Source of the DNA: an uncultured Ralstonia sp.
GTDB lineage: Bacteria > Pseudomonadota > Gammaproteobacteria > Burkholderiales > Burkholderiaceae
DNA: 32,185 nt
Direction of reading: 5' to 3'
NCBI GenBank assembly: GCA_913056305.1
Contig: CAJXMR010000038.1
Coordinates: 1-32,185, forward strand
Shown here piece by piece: positions 22,895 through 31,872 of this stretch. A program made the translations under genes and the position numbers. Under the pieces are notes generated by a model that saw only the letters and a program-made list of their open reading frames with translations, ran no database searches and was not told the DNA's origin. The first letter of the stretch is position 1. Every line of letters begins with the position of its first letter.

Positions 22895-24388
22895 GTGCCG
22901 ACGCTCGTGCCAGTTTTCGACCCTCAGACCATCCGCGTGCCCTCGGGCCACTTCATCGGCGGGCAGCTTGTGCCTGATGCCGGTCGCATCGCCGTGCGGC
23001 GCCCTTCCGACAACGAGGTGCATGCCGAGTTGCCGCTGGCCGATGCCGCCATGGTGGACGCCGCCGTGCAGAACGCGTGGCAGGCCTGGCGCACCAGCGA
23101 TTGGGCGCGCCGCGCCCCGCGCGAGCGGGCCCGCGTGCTTCGCCGCTGGGCCGAGCTGATCGAAGCCGACATCCCGCACCTGGCGCCGCTCGAAGCCGTG
23201 TGCTCCACGCGCCCGGTGCACGATGCGGCTGCGTGGGACGTGCCGTTCACCGCCGAGGGGTTGCGCTTCTTTGCCGAATATGCCGACAAGCTCGGCGGCG
23301 ACGTGGCCGCCACGCGGCACGATCACCTGGGCATGGTGGTGGCCGAGCCGTATGGTGTGGTGGGCGCCATCACGCCGTGGAATTTCCCGCTGGTGATGGT
23401 GTCGTGGAAGGTGGGCGCGGCGCTGGCCGCCGGCAACGCGGTGGTGCTCAAGCCGTCCGAGATGACACCGTATTCCGCCATCCGCCTGGCCGAGCTGGCC
23501 GTCGAGGCCGGCGTGCCGGCGGGGTTGTTCAACGTGGTGCAAGGCGACGGCCGCACCACGGGCGATGCGCTCACGCGGCATCCGCGCATCGCCAAGATGA
23601 CCTTTACCGGATCGACCCGCACAGGCGCCGCCATCATGGCGACGTGCGCATCGCACGGCCCCAAGCCAGTCACGCTGGAGCTGGGCGGCAAGAGCCCGCA
23701 GCTCGTGTTCGATGACGTGCCGGACATCGACCGGCTGGCCGGAATCATCGCCGGTGCCATCACCGGCAACGCGGGGCAGGTGTGCGTGGCAGGCTCGCGG
23801 CTGATCGTGCAGCGGGGCATTGCCCAGGCATTGATCGAGCGTATCGGAGTGCGCTTTGCCGCCCTGCGGCCGGGTGCAACCTGGGACAACACCGCCACGC
23901 TGCCGCCCATCATCTCGAACGCGCAGGCAGCCCGCATCCTCGACATTGTGGAGCGTGCGCGCGATGCCGGCGCTGAGGTGCGCTGTGGCGGCGGCCTGTT
24001 TGGAGACGGCCCGGGCGGCGCGTACTTCCAACCCACGCTGCTCGATGGCGTGCATGCGGACAACCCTGCAGTGCAGGAAGAAATCTTCGGCCCCGTGCTG
24101 ACCGTGCAGACCTTCGACGATGAGGAAGAGGGCCTGGCGCTGGCCGCGCACGAACACTACGGCCTGGCGGCTGGCGTGCACACCGCCGACATCGGACGCG
24201 CGCTGCGCGCCATGCGCGGCATTGCCGCCGGCACGGTGTGGATCAACCGCTATGGGCGCAGCGCAGACTTTGTTATCCCCACCGGCGGCTACCACCAATC
24301 GGGCATCGGCAAGGACCTCGGGCGGCAGGCCGTGGAGGCCAACCTGCGCTTCAAAAGTGTGCTGATCGATTTTGCTGCGGCGCATTAG
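22895..24388 (+). CDS. Aldehyde dehydrogenase (NAD(P)+-dependent)
   Basis: 497 residues from the GTG at 22895, which gives the usual family N-terminus (FIGG at 20-23). An ATG at 22847 adds 16 codons but these include rare TTA and other atypical codons; neither start has a good SD. Catalytic residues: N163 in TPWNFPLV, E262 in LELGGKSPQL and nucleophile C297 in GNAGQVCVAGSR. The cofactor segment VLKPSEMTP and FTGSTRTGAAI are present, with EEIFGPVL near the C-terminus. It oxidises an aldehyde to the acid, probably the product of the neighbouring oxidase or aminotransferase. Similar enzymes serve gamma-aminobutyraldehyde, betaine aldehyde and related omega-amino aldehydes. It leads the right arm of the cluster. 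Confidence 0.93.
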   Translation: MPTLVPVFDPQTIRVPSGHFIGGQLVPDAGRIAVRRPSDNEVHAELPLADAAMVDAAVQNAWQAWRTSDWARRAPRERARVLRRWAELIEADIPHLAPLEAVCSTRPVHDAAAWDVPFTAEGLRFFAEYADKLGGDVAATRHDHLGMVVAEPYGVVGAITPWNFPLVMVSWKVGAALAAGNAVVLKPSEMTPYSAIRLAELAVEAGVPAGLFNVVQGDGRTTGDALTRHPRIAKMTFTGSTRTGAAIMATCASHGPKPVTLELGGKSPQLVFDDVPDIDRLAGIIAGAITGNAGQVCVAGSRLIVQRGIAQALIERIGVRFAALRPGATWDNTATLPPIISNAQAARILDIVERARDAGAEVRCGGGLFGDGPGGAYFQPTLLDGVHADNPAVQEEIFGPVLTVQTFDDEEEGLALAAHEHYGLAAGVHTADIGRALRAMRGIAAGTVWINRYGRSADFVIPTGGYHQSGIGKDLGRQAVEANLRFKSVLIDFAAAH

Positions 24389-24474
24389 CGGTGCAGCCGT
24401 GGCGCGTTGGGCACGCCAGCGGTGCAGACCGCATGGCATGCCGCAGGCCCCATTGCAAACAGCAGCTTTCTGAC

Positions 24475-24496
24475 GTAGGGCCCTGCATTTCCCTAC
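24475..24496 (+). promoter_or_regulatory. Candidate operator upstream of the second HAD gene
   Basis: GTAGGG (24475-24480) and CCCTAC (24491-24496) are perfect 6-bp arms with a 10-bp spacer, 98 bp before the HAD start in the 206-bp gap after the aldehyde dehydrogenase gene. An 8-bp tandem duplication, GGACCCGA at 24575-24582 and 24583-24590, spans the SD (GAGGA). A separate promoter for the HAD-oxidase-importer genes may lie here, but no clear -35/-10 pair was found. Confidence 0.35.
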
Positions 24497-24594
24497 AACC
24501 GCTGCGAGCCTGCGTGCTTCAATGATTTCGTCATAACCCTGTTGCCGAGACCGCATAAGCGCGTCGCACTTCAAGGACCCGAGGACCCGAGACC

Positions 24595-25260
24595 ATGACC
24601 TTCCGCCCCAAGTACGTCACCTTCGATTGCTACGGCACGCTCACGCGCTTCCGCATGGGCGAGTTGACGCGCGAGCTGTTTGCCGACCGCATCCCGGCCG
24701 AGCAGATGGAGCAGTTCATCGCCGACTTTACCGCCTACCGTTTCGACGAGGTGTTGGGCGACTGGCAGCCCTACGAGGTCGTGCTCAAGAACGCCGTTCG
24801 CCGCCTGTGCAAGAAGTGGAAGATCCAGTACTTCGACGCCGACGGCCAGACCTACTACGACGCGGTGCCCACCTGGGACCCGCATGCCGACGTGCCAGAG
24901 GGATTGGCCAAGGTGGCCAAGGAGATCCCGCTGGTGATCCTGTCGAACGCCGCCGACGACCAGATCCAGAAGAACGTGGCGATGCTCGGTGCGCCGTTCC
25001 ACCGCGTGTACACCGCCCAGCAGGCCCAGGCCTACAAGCCGCGCCTGAAGGCCTTCGAATACATGCTCGACTCGCTGGGCTGCAACCCGGAAGACGTGCT
25101 GCACGTGTCGTCGAGCCTGCGCTACGACCTGATGTCGGCGGACGACATCGGCATCGTCAACAAGGTGTTCGTCAACCGAGGCCACGGCCCGGGCAACCCG
25201 GCGTACCGCTATACCGAGATCCAGGACATCGGCGGGTTGCCGGGTGTCGTCGGTCTCTGA
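24595..25260 (+). CDS. HAD-superfamily type II haloacid-dehalogenase-like protein
   Basis: 221 residues. Motif I is VTFDCYGTLTRF with nucleophile D11, the FDxYGT form of L-2-haloacid dehalogenases. Motif II is VILSNAADDQIQ, motif III is AYKPRLKAFEY, and motif IV is VSSSLRYDLMSADDIGI. True dehalogenases have SSNxWD in motif IV; here Asn and Trp are replaced (SSSLRYD), so dehalogenation is doubtful. The cap domain spans about 18-95. The gene sits five bases before the FAD oxidase gene, so the two are surely co-transcribed and probably act in one pathway. SD GAGGA lies nine bases before the start. The substrate is not known. Confidence 0.87.
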   Translation: MTFRPKYVTFDCYGTLTRFRMGELTRELFADRIPAEQMEQFIADFTAYRFDEVLGDWQPYEVVLKNAVRRLCKKWKIQYFDADGQTYYDAVPTWDPHADVPEGLAKVAKEIPLVILSNAADDQIQKNVAMLGAPFHRVYTAQQAQAYKPRLKAFEYMLDSLGCNPEDVLHVSSSLRYDLMSADDIGIVNKVFVNRGHGPGNPAYRYTEIQDIGGLPGVVGL

Positions 25261-25265
25261 ACGGC

Positions 25266-26585
25266 ATGCACTACGATCCCGCCCCCACTGCCACAATGAA
25301 GCTCGACTCCTACTGGACCGATTCGGTGCCGGCGCTGGCGCTGGAAGCGCACGATCTGCCGGCGCAGGTGGATGTGGCGATCGTCGGTGGCGGCTTTACC
25401 GGGCTATCGGCTGCCCTGGCGCTGGCGCGGCGCGGCGCTAGCGTGGTGGTGCTGGAGGCGGGTGACACCGTGGCGCCCGAGGCGTCGGGGCGCAATGGCG
25501 GCCACGTGAACAACGGCCTGGCCGTCGACTATGCCGACTTGGCTGCCAAGGTGGGCGTGGAGCGCGCCCGCGCCTGGTATCACGCCTATGACGCCGCCGT
25601 CGATACGGTGGAGCGCATCGTGCGCGAAGAAGGTATCGCCTGTGACTTCCAACGCAACGGCAAGCTCAAGCTCGCCACCAAGCCGCATCAGATGGATGCG
25701 CTACGCCGCAGCGCCGATCGCCTGATTGCCGACGGCGTGGACACCGACGTGGAGATTCTCGACGCCTCCCGCGTGCGCGCCGAGGTGCAGAGCGAGCGCT
25801 TCCACGGCGGCCTGCTGTACAAGCGCAGCGGCCAGATGCACATGGGCCGCTTTGCGCAGGGCTTGGCGCTGGCTGCGCAGCGCCAGGGCGCGCAGATCCA
25901 CACGCGCACCTGCGTGCAGCGCATCGAGCGCGTGCAGGGTCAAGTGCACCGCCTGCACACGGCGCGCGGCACGGTGCAGGCCAAGCAGGTGCTGCTCGCG
26001 ACGGGCGCTTCACGGCACGGCGGCTATGGCACCTTCGGCTGGCTGCGCCGGCGCATCGTGCCCATCGGCAGCTTTATCGTGACTACGGAGCCGCTCGGTG
26101 CGGAACGTGCTCACGCGCTGCTGGCCGCACGCCGCACGTACGTGACGGTGGCCAATATTCACCACTACTTCCGCCTCACTCCGGACCACCGGCTGGTATT
26201 CGGCGGCCGGGCGCGCTTTGCGGTCTCCAGCCCGCAGCAGGATGCCGCCAGCGGCGAGATCCTGCGCGCCGGCCTGGCCGAGACCTTCCCGCAGCTCGGT
26301 CAGGTCCGCCTCGACTATTGCTGGGGCGGCCTGGTCGACATGACGCAGGACCGGCTGCCCCACGCCGGCGAGCACGACGGCTTGTTCTATTCGATGGGCT
26401 ACAGCGGCCATGGCACGCAAATGTCTGTGCATATGGGCGAGCGCATGGCTGCCGTGATGGCCGGCGACGCTGCCGCCAACCCGTGGCGTGATCGCGCATG
26501 GAGCGCCATTCCCGGCCACTTCGGCCCGCCGTGGTTCCTGCCGGCGGTGGGCATGTACTACCAGCTCAAGGACCGGTTCAGTTGA
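25266..26585 (+). CDS. FAD-dependent oxidoreductase, gamma-glutamylputrescine oxidase (PuuB)-like
   Basis: 439 residues; ATG at 25266, with M11 (ATG at 25296, MKLDSYW) a possible alternative because many relatives begin there. The DAO-fold has VDVAIVGGGFTGLSAALALARRG (GGGFTG 41-46), VVVLEAGDTVAPEASGRNGGHV, the family motif for FAD ribose and isoalloxazine contacts, and a C-terminal GLFYSMGYSGHGTQMSVHMGE closing the flavin site. PuuB-like enzymes oxidise a primary or secondary amine to an aldehyde or imine with release of hydrogen peroxide. With the aldehyde dehydrogenase and aminotransferase this gives an amine-to-acid route. It does not have the glutamyl ligase or amidase partners of the Puu pathway in this window. 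Confidence 0.88.
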   Translation: MHYDPAPTATMKLDSYWTDSVPALALEAHDLPAQVDVAIVGGGFTGLSAALALARRGASVVVLEAGDTVAPEASGRNGGHVNNGLAVDYADLAAKVGVERARAWYHAYDAAVDTVERIVREEGIACDFQRNGKLKLATKPHQMDALRRSADRLIADGVDTDVEILDASRVRAEVQSERFHGGLLYKRSGQMHMGRFAQGLALAAQRQGAQIHTRTCVQRIERVQGQVHRLHTARGTVQAKQVLLATGASRHGGYGTFGWLRRRIVPIGSFIVTTEPLGAERAHALLAARRTYVTVANIHHYFRLTPDHRLVFGGRARFAVSSPQQDAASGEILRAGLAETFPQLGQVRLDYCWGGLVDMTQDRLPHAGEHDGLFYSMGYSGHGTQMSVHMGERMAAVMAGDAAANPWRDRAWSAIPGHFGPPWFLPAVGMYYQLKDRFS

Positions 26586-26660
26586 GCCTCCTGGCCAATT
26601 TTCTTCCTATCGCAACGCAGTCTTCGCTGTTTTCTTTTCAGATCCATCAGGAGCCCCACC

Positions 26661-28280
26661 ATGAGCGACAGCCGTAAAGAGTTCGAGACCCTTGTTGGCC
26701 CAAGCGAAAGCCTGCGTGTGATGGAGTCGCTCAAGCGCGGTGCCTCGCGGCGCGACGTGCTGAAGATGCTGATGGCGGGCGGTATGCAGGCCGCGCTGGC
26801 CGGCAGCCTGGCGGGTACCGCCGTGAGTGCCTACGCGCAGACGCCACGCCGTGGCGGGCGCATCCGCGTGGCTGCCGCCACCGCCGCTGCCACCGACACG
26901 CTGGACCCCGCCAAGCAGTCGAACCAGAACGATTACGTCCGCTGCAACATGGTCTACAACGGCCTGTTCGTGCTCGACGGCAGTCTCACGCCGCGCCCCG
27001 CGCTGGCCGAGTCGTACCACACCGCCGATGCCAAGACCTGGGTTTTCACGCTGCGCAAGGGCGTGACCTTCCACGACGGCAAGGCCCTGGCCCCGGCCGA
27101 CGTGGTGTACTCCGTCATGCGTCATAAGGACCCGGCCACCGCCTCCAAGGCCAAGGTGCTGGCCGACCAGATCGAGAGCATCAAGGCCACCGGCCCGAAC
27201 GAAGTCACGGTGGTGCTAACCGCCCCCAACGCCGACCTGCCGGTGATCCTGGGCACGTTCCATTTCCACATCGTCAAGGACGGCACGACCGACTTCAGCG
27301 CCGGCATCGGCACTGGGCCTTACAAGATCAAGGAGTTCAAGCCCGGCGTGCGCACGCTGGTGGTGCGCAACGATGCGTACTGGAAGCCTGGCAAGCCCTA
27401 CCTCGACGAGATCGAGTTCGTCGGCATCGGCGACGATAGCGCGCGCGTCAACGCACTGCTCTCGGGCGGGATGGACCTGGTGGCTTCGGTCAACCCGCGC
27501 GCAGTGGCACGCGTGAAGAGCACGCCCGGATACTCCATCTTCACCACGCAATCGGGCCAGTACTCTGACCTCATCATGCGTAAGGATATGGGCCCCGGTG
27601 CCAGCCCGGACTTCGCCCTGGCGATGAAGTACCTGTTCGACCGCGAGCAGATGAAGAAGACCATCGCGCTGGACTACGCAGTGCTCGCCAACGACCAGCC
27701 GATCGACCCGACCAACCGCTTCTACTTCAAAGACCTGCCGCAACGCCCATTCGATATCGAGAAGGCGAAGTTCCACCTGCAGAAGTCCGGCGTGAGCGGC
27801 AAGATTCCGGTGGTGGCATCGCCGGCCGCCCAATATTCGGTGGAAATTGCGCTGGTGCTGCAGCAGACCGCGCAGCGCATCGGGCTGGACCTCGATATCA
27901 AACGCATGCCGGCCGACGGCTACTGGTCCAACCACTGGCTCAGCAGCCCGGTGGGCTTCGGCAACGTCAACCCGCGCCCCAGCGCCGACACCATCCTCAC
28001 GCAGTTCTTCAAATCCGATGCGGCGTGGAACGAGTCGCGCTGGAAGAATCCGAAGTTCGACCAACTGCTGATGTCGGCCCGCGCCGAGACGGACGTGGCC
28101 AAGCGCAAGCAGATGTATGCCGATATGCAGACCCTGATCCACGACGAGGCGGGCATCGGCATTCCGCTGTTCCTGGCCAGCATCGACGGGCATACGTCCA
28201 AGCTCAAGGGGCTCTCGCCGATTCCGCTGGGCGGCCTGATGGGCTATTCGTTTGCCGAGAACGTCTGGCTCGAGGCCTGA
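26661..28280 (+). CDS. ABC transporter substrate-binding protein (SBP_bac_5 family), Tat-type signal
   Basis: 539 residues; ATG with AGGAG upstream. A long n-region leads to a twin-arginine motif, SRRDVLKML (R30-R31), then a hydrophobic stretch and AYAQ cleavage near residue 59, so export by the Tat system is likely. The mature protein follows the DppA/OppA fold: GGRIRVAAA, LDPAKQSNQNDYVRCNMVYNGLF, FTLRKGVTFHDGKALAPADVVYS (family signature) and GTGPYKIKEFKPG. Family members bind peptides, nickel, opines and various amines or sugars. The location beside oxidase and aminotransferase genes suggests the cluster's own substrate is the ligand. It heads a four-gene importer. Confidence 0.93.
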   Translation: MSDSRKEFETLVGPSESLRVMESLKRGASRRDVLKMLMAGGMQAALAGSLAGTAVSAYAQTPRRGGRIRVAAATAAATDTLDPAKQSNQNDYVRCNMVYNGLFVLDGSLTPRPALAESYHTADAKTWVFTLRKGVTFHDGKALAPADVVYSVMRHKDPATASKAKVLADQIESIKATGPNEVTVVLTAPNADLPVILGTFHFHIVKDGTTDFSAGIGTGPYKIKEFKPGVRTLVVRNDAYWKPGKPYLDEIEFVGIGDDSARVNALLSGGMDLVASVNPRAVARVKSTPGYSIFTTQSGQYSDLIMRKDMGPGASPDFALAMKYLFDREQMKKTIALDYAVLANDQPIDPTNRFYFKDLPQRPFDIEKAKFHLQKSGVSGKIPVVASPAAQYSVEIALVLQQTAQRIGLDLDIKRMPADGYWSNHWLSSPVGFGNVNPRPSADTILTQFFKSDAAWNESRWKNPKFDQLLMSARAETDVAKRKQMYADMQTLIHDEAGIGIPLFLASIDGHTSKLKGLSPIPLGGLMGYSFAENVWLEA

Positions 28281-28317
28281 CGGTGCTGCAGCCGGCATTG
28301 CATTGAAGGGGCTTTCA

Positions 28318-29274
28318 ATGAATCGCGTCATTCTCAAGCTGCTGGCCCGGCGCGTGCTGCTGGCGCTGCTGTCATTGCTGGCGGTGTCGGTGATCGTCTT
28401 CTCGATCACCGCCGTGCTGCCGGGCGACGCCGCGCAGGAGCAACTGGGCCAGGACGCCACGCCCGAGGCGCTCGCCGCGTTGCGCGCGCAGATGGGCCTC
28501 GATGTGCCGGCGCCGCTGCGCTACCTGCACTGGCTGGGCGGCATCGCGCACGGTGATCTGGGCCAGTCGACCACCACGCAGATGCCGGTGGCGGAGCTGG
28601 TGGCGAGCCGCCTGCCCAACTCGCTGCTGCTGGCGGCGGTGACCGCGCTGTTCTCGGTGCCGATCGCCCTGAGCCTGGGCATTGCCTCGGCGGTGTGGCG
28701 CGGCTCGTGGTTCGATCGCGTGGCCTCCACGGCTGCAGTGGCCGTGGTGTCGGTGCCGGAGTTTCTGGTGGCCACGCTGGCGGTGCTGGTGTTTGCGGTC
28801 AAGCTGCACTGGCTGCCCGCGCTTTCGTACGTGAACGACATCGCATCGCTCGGGCAGATGCTGCAGGCCTTTGCCATGCCGGTGCTGAGCCTGTGCTGCG
28901 TGATCGTGGCGCAGATGATGCGCATGAGCCGCGCGGCGGTCATCGATCAGCTGGAGGCGCCCTACATCGAGATGGTGCGCTTGAAGGGGGCATCGCCCAT
29001 GCGCGTGGTGCTGGCGCATGCGCTGCCCAACGCGGTGGGGCCGATCGCCAATGCGGTGGCGCTGTCGCTGTCGTACCTGCTGGGCGGTGTGATCATCATC
29101 GAGACCATCTTCAATTACCCCGGCATTGCCAAGCTGATGGTCGATGGCGTGTCACAGCGCGACATGCCGCTGGTGCAGGCCTGCGCCATGATCTTCTGCG
29201 CAGGCTACCTGCTGCTGGTGACCACGGCCGACGTGTTGGGCATCGTCGCCAACCCCCGCCTGCGTTACCGCTGA
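28318..29274 (+). CDS. ABC transporter permease, DppB-like
   Basis: 318 residues; ATG at 28318 with GAAGGGG upstream. Six membrane segments, with the DppB/OppB N-terminal pattern (LLARRVLLALLSLLAVSVIVFSITAVLPGD) and the EAA loop EMVRLKGASPMRVVLAHALPNAVGPI, which contacts the ATPase. IIIETIFNYPGIAKLMVDGV is typical of DppB. It forms the inner-membrane channel with the next permease. It starts 37 bp after the binding-protein gene and ends four bases before the next. Confidence 0.94.
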   Translation: MNRVILKLLARRVLLALLSLLAVSVIVFSITAVLPGDAAQEQLGQDATPEALAALRAQMGLDVPAPLRYLHWLGGIAHGDLGQSTTTQMPVAELVASRLPNSLLLAAVTALFSVPIALSLGIASAVWRGSWFDRVASTAAVAVVSVPEFLVATLAVLVFAVKLHWLPALSYVNDIASLGQMLQAFAMPVLSLCCVIVAQMMRMSRAAVIDQLEAPYIEMVRLKGASPMRVVLAHALPNAVGPIANAVALSLSYLLGGVIIIETIFNYPGIAKLMVDGVSQRDMPLVQACAMIFCAGYLLLVTTADVLGIVANPRLRYR

Positions 29275-29278
29275 TCCC

Positions 29279-30190
29279 ATGAACGAGAGCCTGACGATGG
29301 AATCCACGCCTTCTTCCCCTCCGCTACCAGCCGCGACACCGGTGTCGCGCCACCGGATACGGCGCGTGCTGAGCGGCTTTGGCGCAATGGGCCTGATCAG
29401 CCTCGCGGTGCTGCTGTTCTGGCTGTTGGCGGCGGTGGTCGGTCCTGCACTGTTGCCGGCCCACCTGATCACCAGCGGCGACGGCAACGGCGATGTGTTC
29501 GGGCCCATGAGCGCCGCCCACTGGTTTGGCACCGACTACCTCGGGCGCGACATGTTCGTGCGCGTGGTGGAAGGCGCGCGCTATACGGTGGGCGTGGCGC
29601 TGGTGGCCACCTTGCTGGCCAGCGGCATGGGCACGGTGCTGGCGCTGTTCGCAGCGGCCATGGGCGGGCTCGTCGATGCCGCATTGAGCCGCGTGCTCGA
29701 TACGCTCACCGCCATCCCCAGCAAAATGTTCGCGCTGATCATGGTGGCGGGTTTCGGCTCGTCGGTGACGATGCTGGTGCTGACGGCGGCCATCATCTAC
29801 GTGCCGGGCGCCTACCGCATCGCGCGCTCGCTGGCGGTCAACATCAACGCGCTGGATTACGTGACCGTGGCGCGCACGCGCGGCGAGGGCACGTGGTACA
29901 TCATGCTGCGCGAGATCCTGCCCAACATCCTCGGCCCGATGCTGGCCGACCTGGGCCTGCGCTTTGTCTACGTCGTGCTGCTGCTGGCCAGCCTGAGCTT
30001 CCTGGGCCTGGGCATCCAGCCGCCCTCGGCCGATTGGGGATCACTGGTGCGCGAGAACATCGGCGCGCTGCCCGATGCAGGTGCGTCGGTCATCGTGCCG
30101 GCGCTGGCCATCGCGAGCCTGACCATCGCGGTCAACCTCGTCATCGACAACCTGCCGGGCCGCGCGGCCCGCGAACGCGGAGGGCGTTGA
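29279..30190 (+). CDS. ABC transporter permease, DppC-like
   Basis: 303 residues. An N-terminal cytoplasmic tail of about 35 residues precedes TM1 (GLISLAVLLFWLLAAVVGPALL), followed by the DppC signature HWFGTDYLGRDMFVRVVEGARYTVGVAL. The EAA loop is TVARTRGEGTWYIMLREILPNILGPM, and FLGLGIQPPSADWGSLV is the family C-terminal motif. The ATG at 29279 has a weak SD; M7 at 29297 (MESTPSS) is an alternative. It pairs with the upstream permease. It ends two bases before the ATPase start. Confidence 0.94.
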   Translation: MNESLTMESTPSSPPLPAATPVSRHRIRRVLSGFGAMGLISLAVLLFWLLAAVVGPALLPAHLITSGDGNGDVFGPMSAAHWFGTDYLGRDMFVRVVEGARYTVGVALVATLLASGMGTVLALFAAAMGGLVDAALSRVLDTLTAIPSKMFALIMVAGFGSSVTMLVLTAAIIYVPGAYRIARSLAVNINALDYVTVARTRGEGTWYIMLREILPNILGPMLADLGLRFVYVVLLLASLSFLGLGIQPPSADWGSLVRENIGALPDAGASVIVPALAIASLTIAVNLVIDNLPGRAARERGGR

Positions 30191-30192
30191 TC

Positions 30193-31842
30193 ATGGGCGC
30201 ATCCGTTGTTGTCGAAGGCCTGCACATCACCGCAGGCGAGCAGACCCTGGTGGACCACCTGAGCTTCGCCATCCAGCCCGGCGAGGTGCTGGCGTTGATT
30301 GGCGAATCGGGCTCCGGCAAGACCACCACCGCGCTGGCGCTGATGGGCTACGCGCGCCATGGTTGCAGCATCGCCGGGGGCAGTGTGCGGATCGGCAAAG
30401 GAGCGGGCGCGATCGATGTCCTGCACCTGCCGCCCGCCGAGCAGCGCGCCCTGCGCGGGCGCACCGTGGCCTATATCGCGCAGAGCGCGGCGGCCTCGTT
30501 CAATCCGTCGCGCACCATCCTGGACCAAGTGGTCGAGCCCACCCGCATCCACAGCACGATGACGCGCGCCGAGGCCGAGGCCAAGGCGGTGCAGTTGTTC
30601 CGCGAGCTCGCGCTGCCCAATCCGGAGACCATTGGCGAGCGCTACCCGCACCAGGTGTCGGGCGGGCAGTTGCAACGGCTGATGGCTGCGATGGCGCTCA
30701 TCACCGATCCGGACCTCGTGATCCTGGATGAGCCCACCACGGCGCTGGACGTGACCACGCAGATCGAGGTGCTGCGCGCCTTCCGCCGCGTGGTGCGCGA
30801 GCGCCGCGCCACCGCCGTGTATGTGAGCCACGACCTGGCCGTGGTGGCGCAGATGGCCGACCATATCCTGGTGCTGCGCGGCGGCCAGATGCAGGAGCTG
30901 AACCCGACAGCGCATATCCTGGCCACGCCCGACCACGATTACACCAAGAGCCTGCTGGCCGCAGCCCGACCCGCACCGCGCCCGGCGGAGCGCTGCATGG
31001 GCGAGGGCGAGTTGCTGCTCGACGTGCACGAGCTGGGCGCGGGCTATGGGCCGGTGGATGCCCAGGGCCAACCGGCCATGCGCATTCTCGACGACATCAA
31101 CTTCAAGCTCTATCGGGGGCAGGCCATCGGCGTGATCGGTGAGTCGGGCTCAGGCAAGACCACCCTGGCGCGCGCCATCGCGGGCCTGATCGCGCCGTGT
31201 CACGGCAACATGACCTTCGCCGGCCGGGAGCTGAAGCCGATGCTCGCCAACCGCACGAAAGAGGAGCTGCGCCGTATCCAGATCGTGTTCCAGATGGCCG
31301 ACACGGCGCTCAACCCATCGCACACCATCGAGCGCATCCTGGCGCGGCCGCTCCAGTTCTACAAGGGCTTAAAGGGCGAAGCGCTGCAGCGGCGCATCCG
31401 CGAGCTGCTCGATCTGGTCCGGCTGCCGCACAGCGTGGCGCAGCGCCTGCCCGGCGGGCTGTCGGGCGGGCAGAAGCAGCGCGTGAACCTGGCCCGCGCC
31501 CTGGCCGCCGAGCCCGACCTGATCCTCTGCGACGAGGTGACTTCCGCGCTCGATACCGTGGTGGGCGCGGCCGTGCTCAACCTTATGGCCGACCTGCGGC
31601 GCGATCTGGGCGTGTCCTACCTCTTCATCAGCCACGACCTGCACACCGTGCGCGCGGTGTGCGACGAGATCGTGGTGATGCAGCACGGCCGCAAGCTCAC
31701 GCAGGTGGCGCGTGCCGACTTTGATCGCGGCCCGCATCATCCGTACTACGAACAGCTCGCCGCCTCGGTGCCTGAACTGCGCCAGGGCTGGCTTGAAGAG
31801 CGGGACCACGCGATACCCCATCCTGCGGCCCTCTCCGCCTGA
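30193..31842 (+). CDS. Fused double ABC transporter ATPase (DppD-DppF type)
   Basis: 549 residues carrying both ATPase domains that Dpp and Opp systems encode separately, as in GsiA and YejF. First half: Walker A GESGSGKT (37-44), signature VSGGQLQR, Walker B LVILDEPTTALD and the switch His in VSHDLAVV. Second half: Walker A GESGSGKT, signature LSGGQKQRVNLARA, Walker B DLILCDEVTSALD and FISHDLHTV. The HHPYYEQLAAS tail is the DppF-type C-terminus. It powers the importer at the inner membrane. ATG at 30193 with GGAGG nine bases upstream. Confidence 0.95.
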   Translation: MGASVVVEGLHITAGEQTLVDHLSFAIQPGEVLALIGESGSGKTTTALALMGYARHGCSIAGGSVRIGKGAGAIDVLHLPPAEQRALRGRTVAYIAQSAAASFNPSRTILDQVVEPTRIHSTMTRAEAEAKAVQLFRELALPNPETIGERYPHQVSGGQLQRLMAAMALITDPDLVILDEPTTALDVTTQIEVLRAFRRVVRERRATAVYVSHDLAVVAQMADHILVLRGGQMQELNPTAHILATPDHDYTKSLLAAARPAPRPAERCMGEGELLLDVHELGAGYGPVDAQGQPAMRILDDINFKLYRGQAIGVIGESGSGKTTLARAIAGLIAPCHGNMTFAGRELKPMLANRTKEELRRIQIVFQMADTALNPSHTIERILARPLQFYKGLKGEALQRRIRELLDLVRLPHSVAQRLPGGLSGGQKQRVNLARALAAEPDLILCDEVTSALDTVVGAAVLNLMADLRRDLGVSYLFISHDLHTVRAVCDEIVVMQHGRKLTQVARADFDRGPHHPYYEQLAASVPELRQGWLEERDHAIPHPAALSA

Positions 31843-31872
31843 ATGCACAAGATGAACCAGACAAGGAACGAC

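Noticed and set aside
22853-24574. Long open frame on the - strand across the aldehyde dehydrogenase gene
   Set aside because: His/Arg-rich shadow; the aldehyde dehydrogenase on the + strand has all catalytic residues.
25266-26585. True Puu pathway gene (puuB)
   Set aside because: The enzyme family fits, but the gamma-glutamyl ligase (PuuA) and hydrolase (PuuD) genes are not in the window, so the symbol is not assigned.
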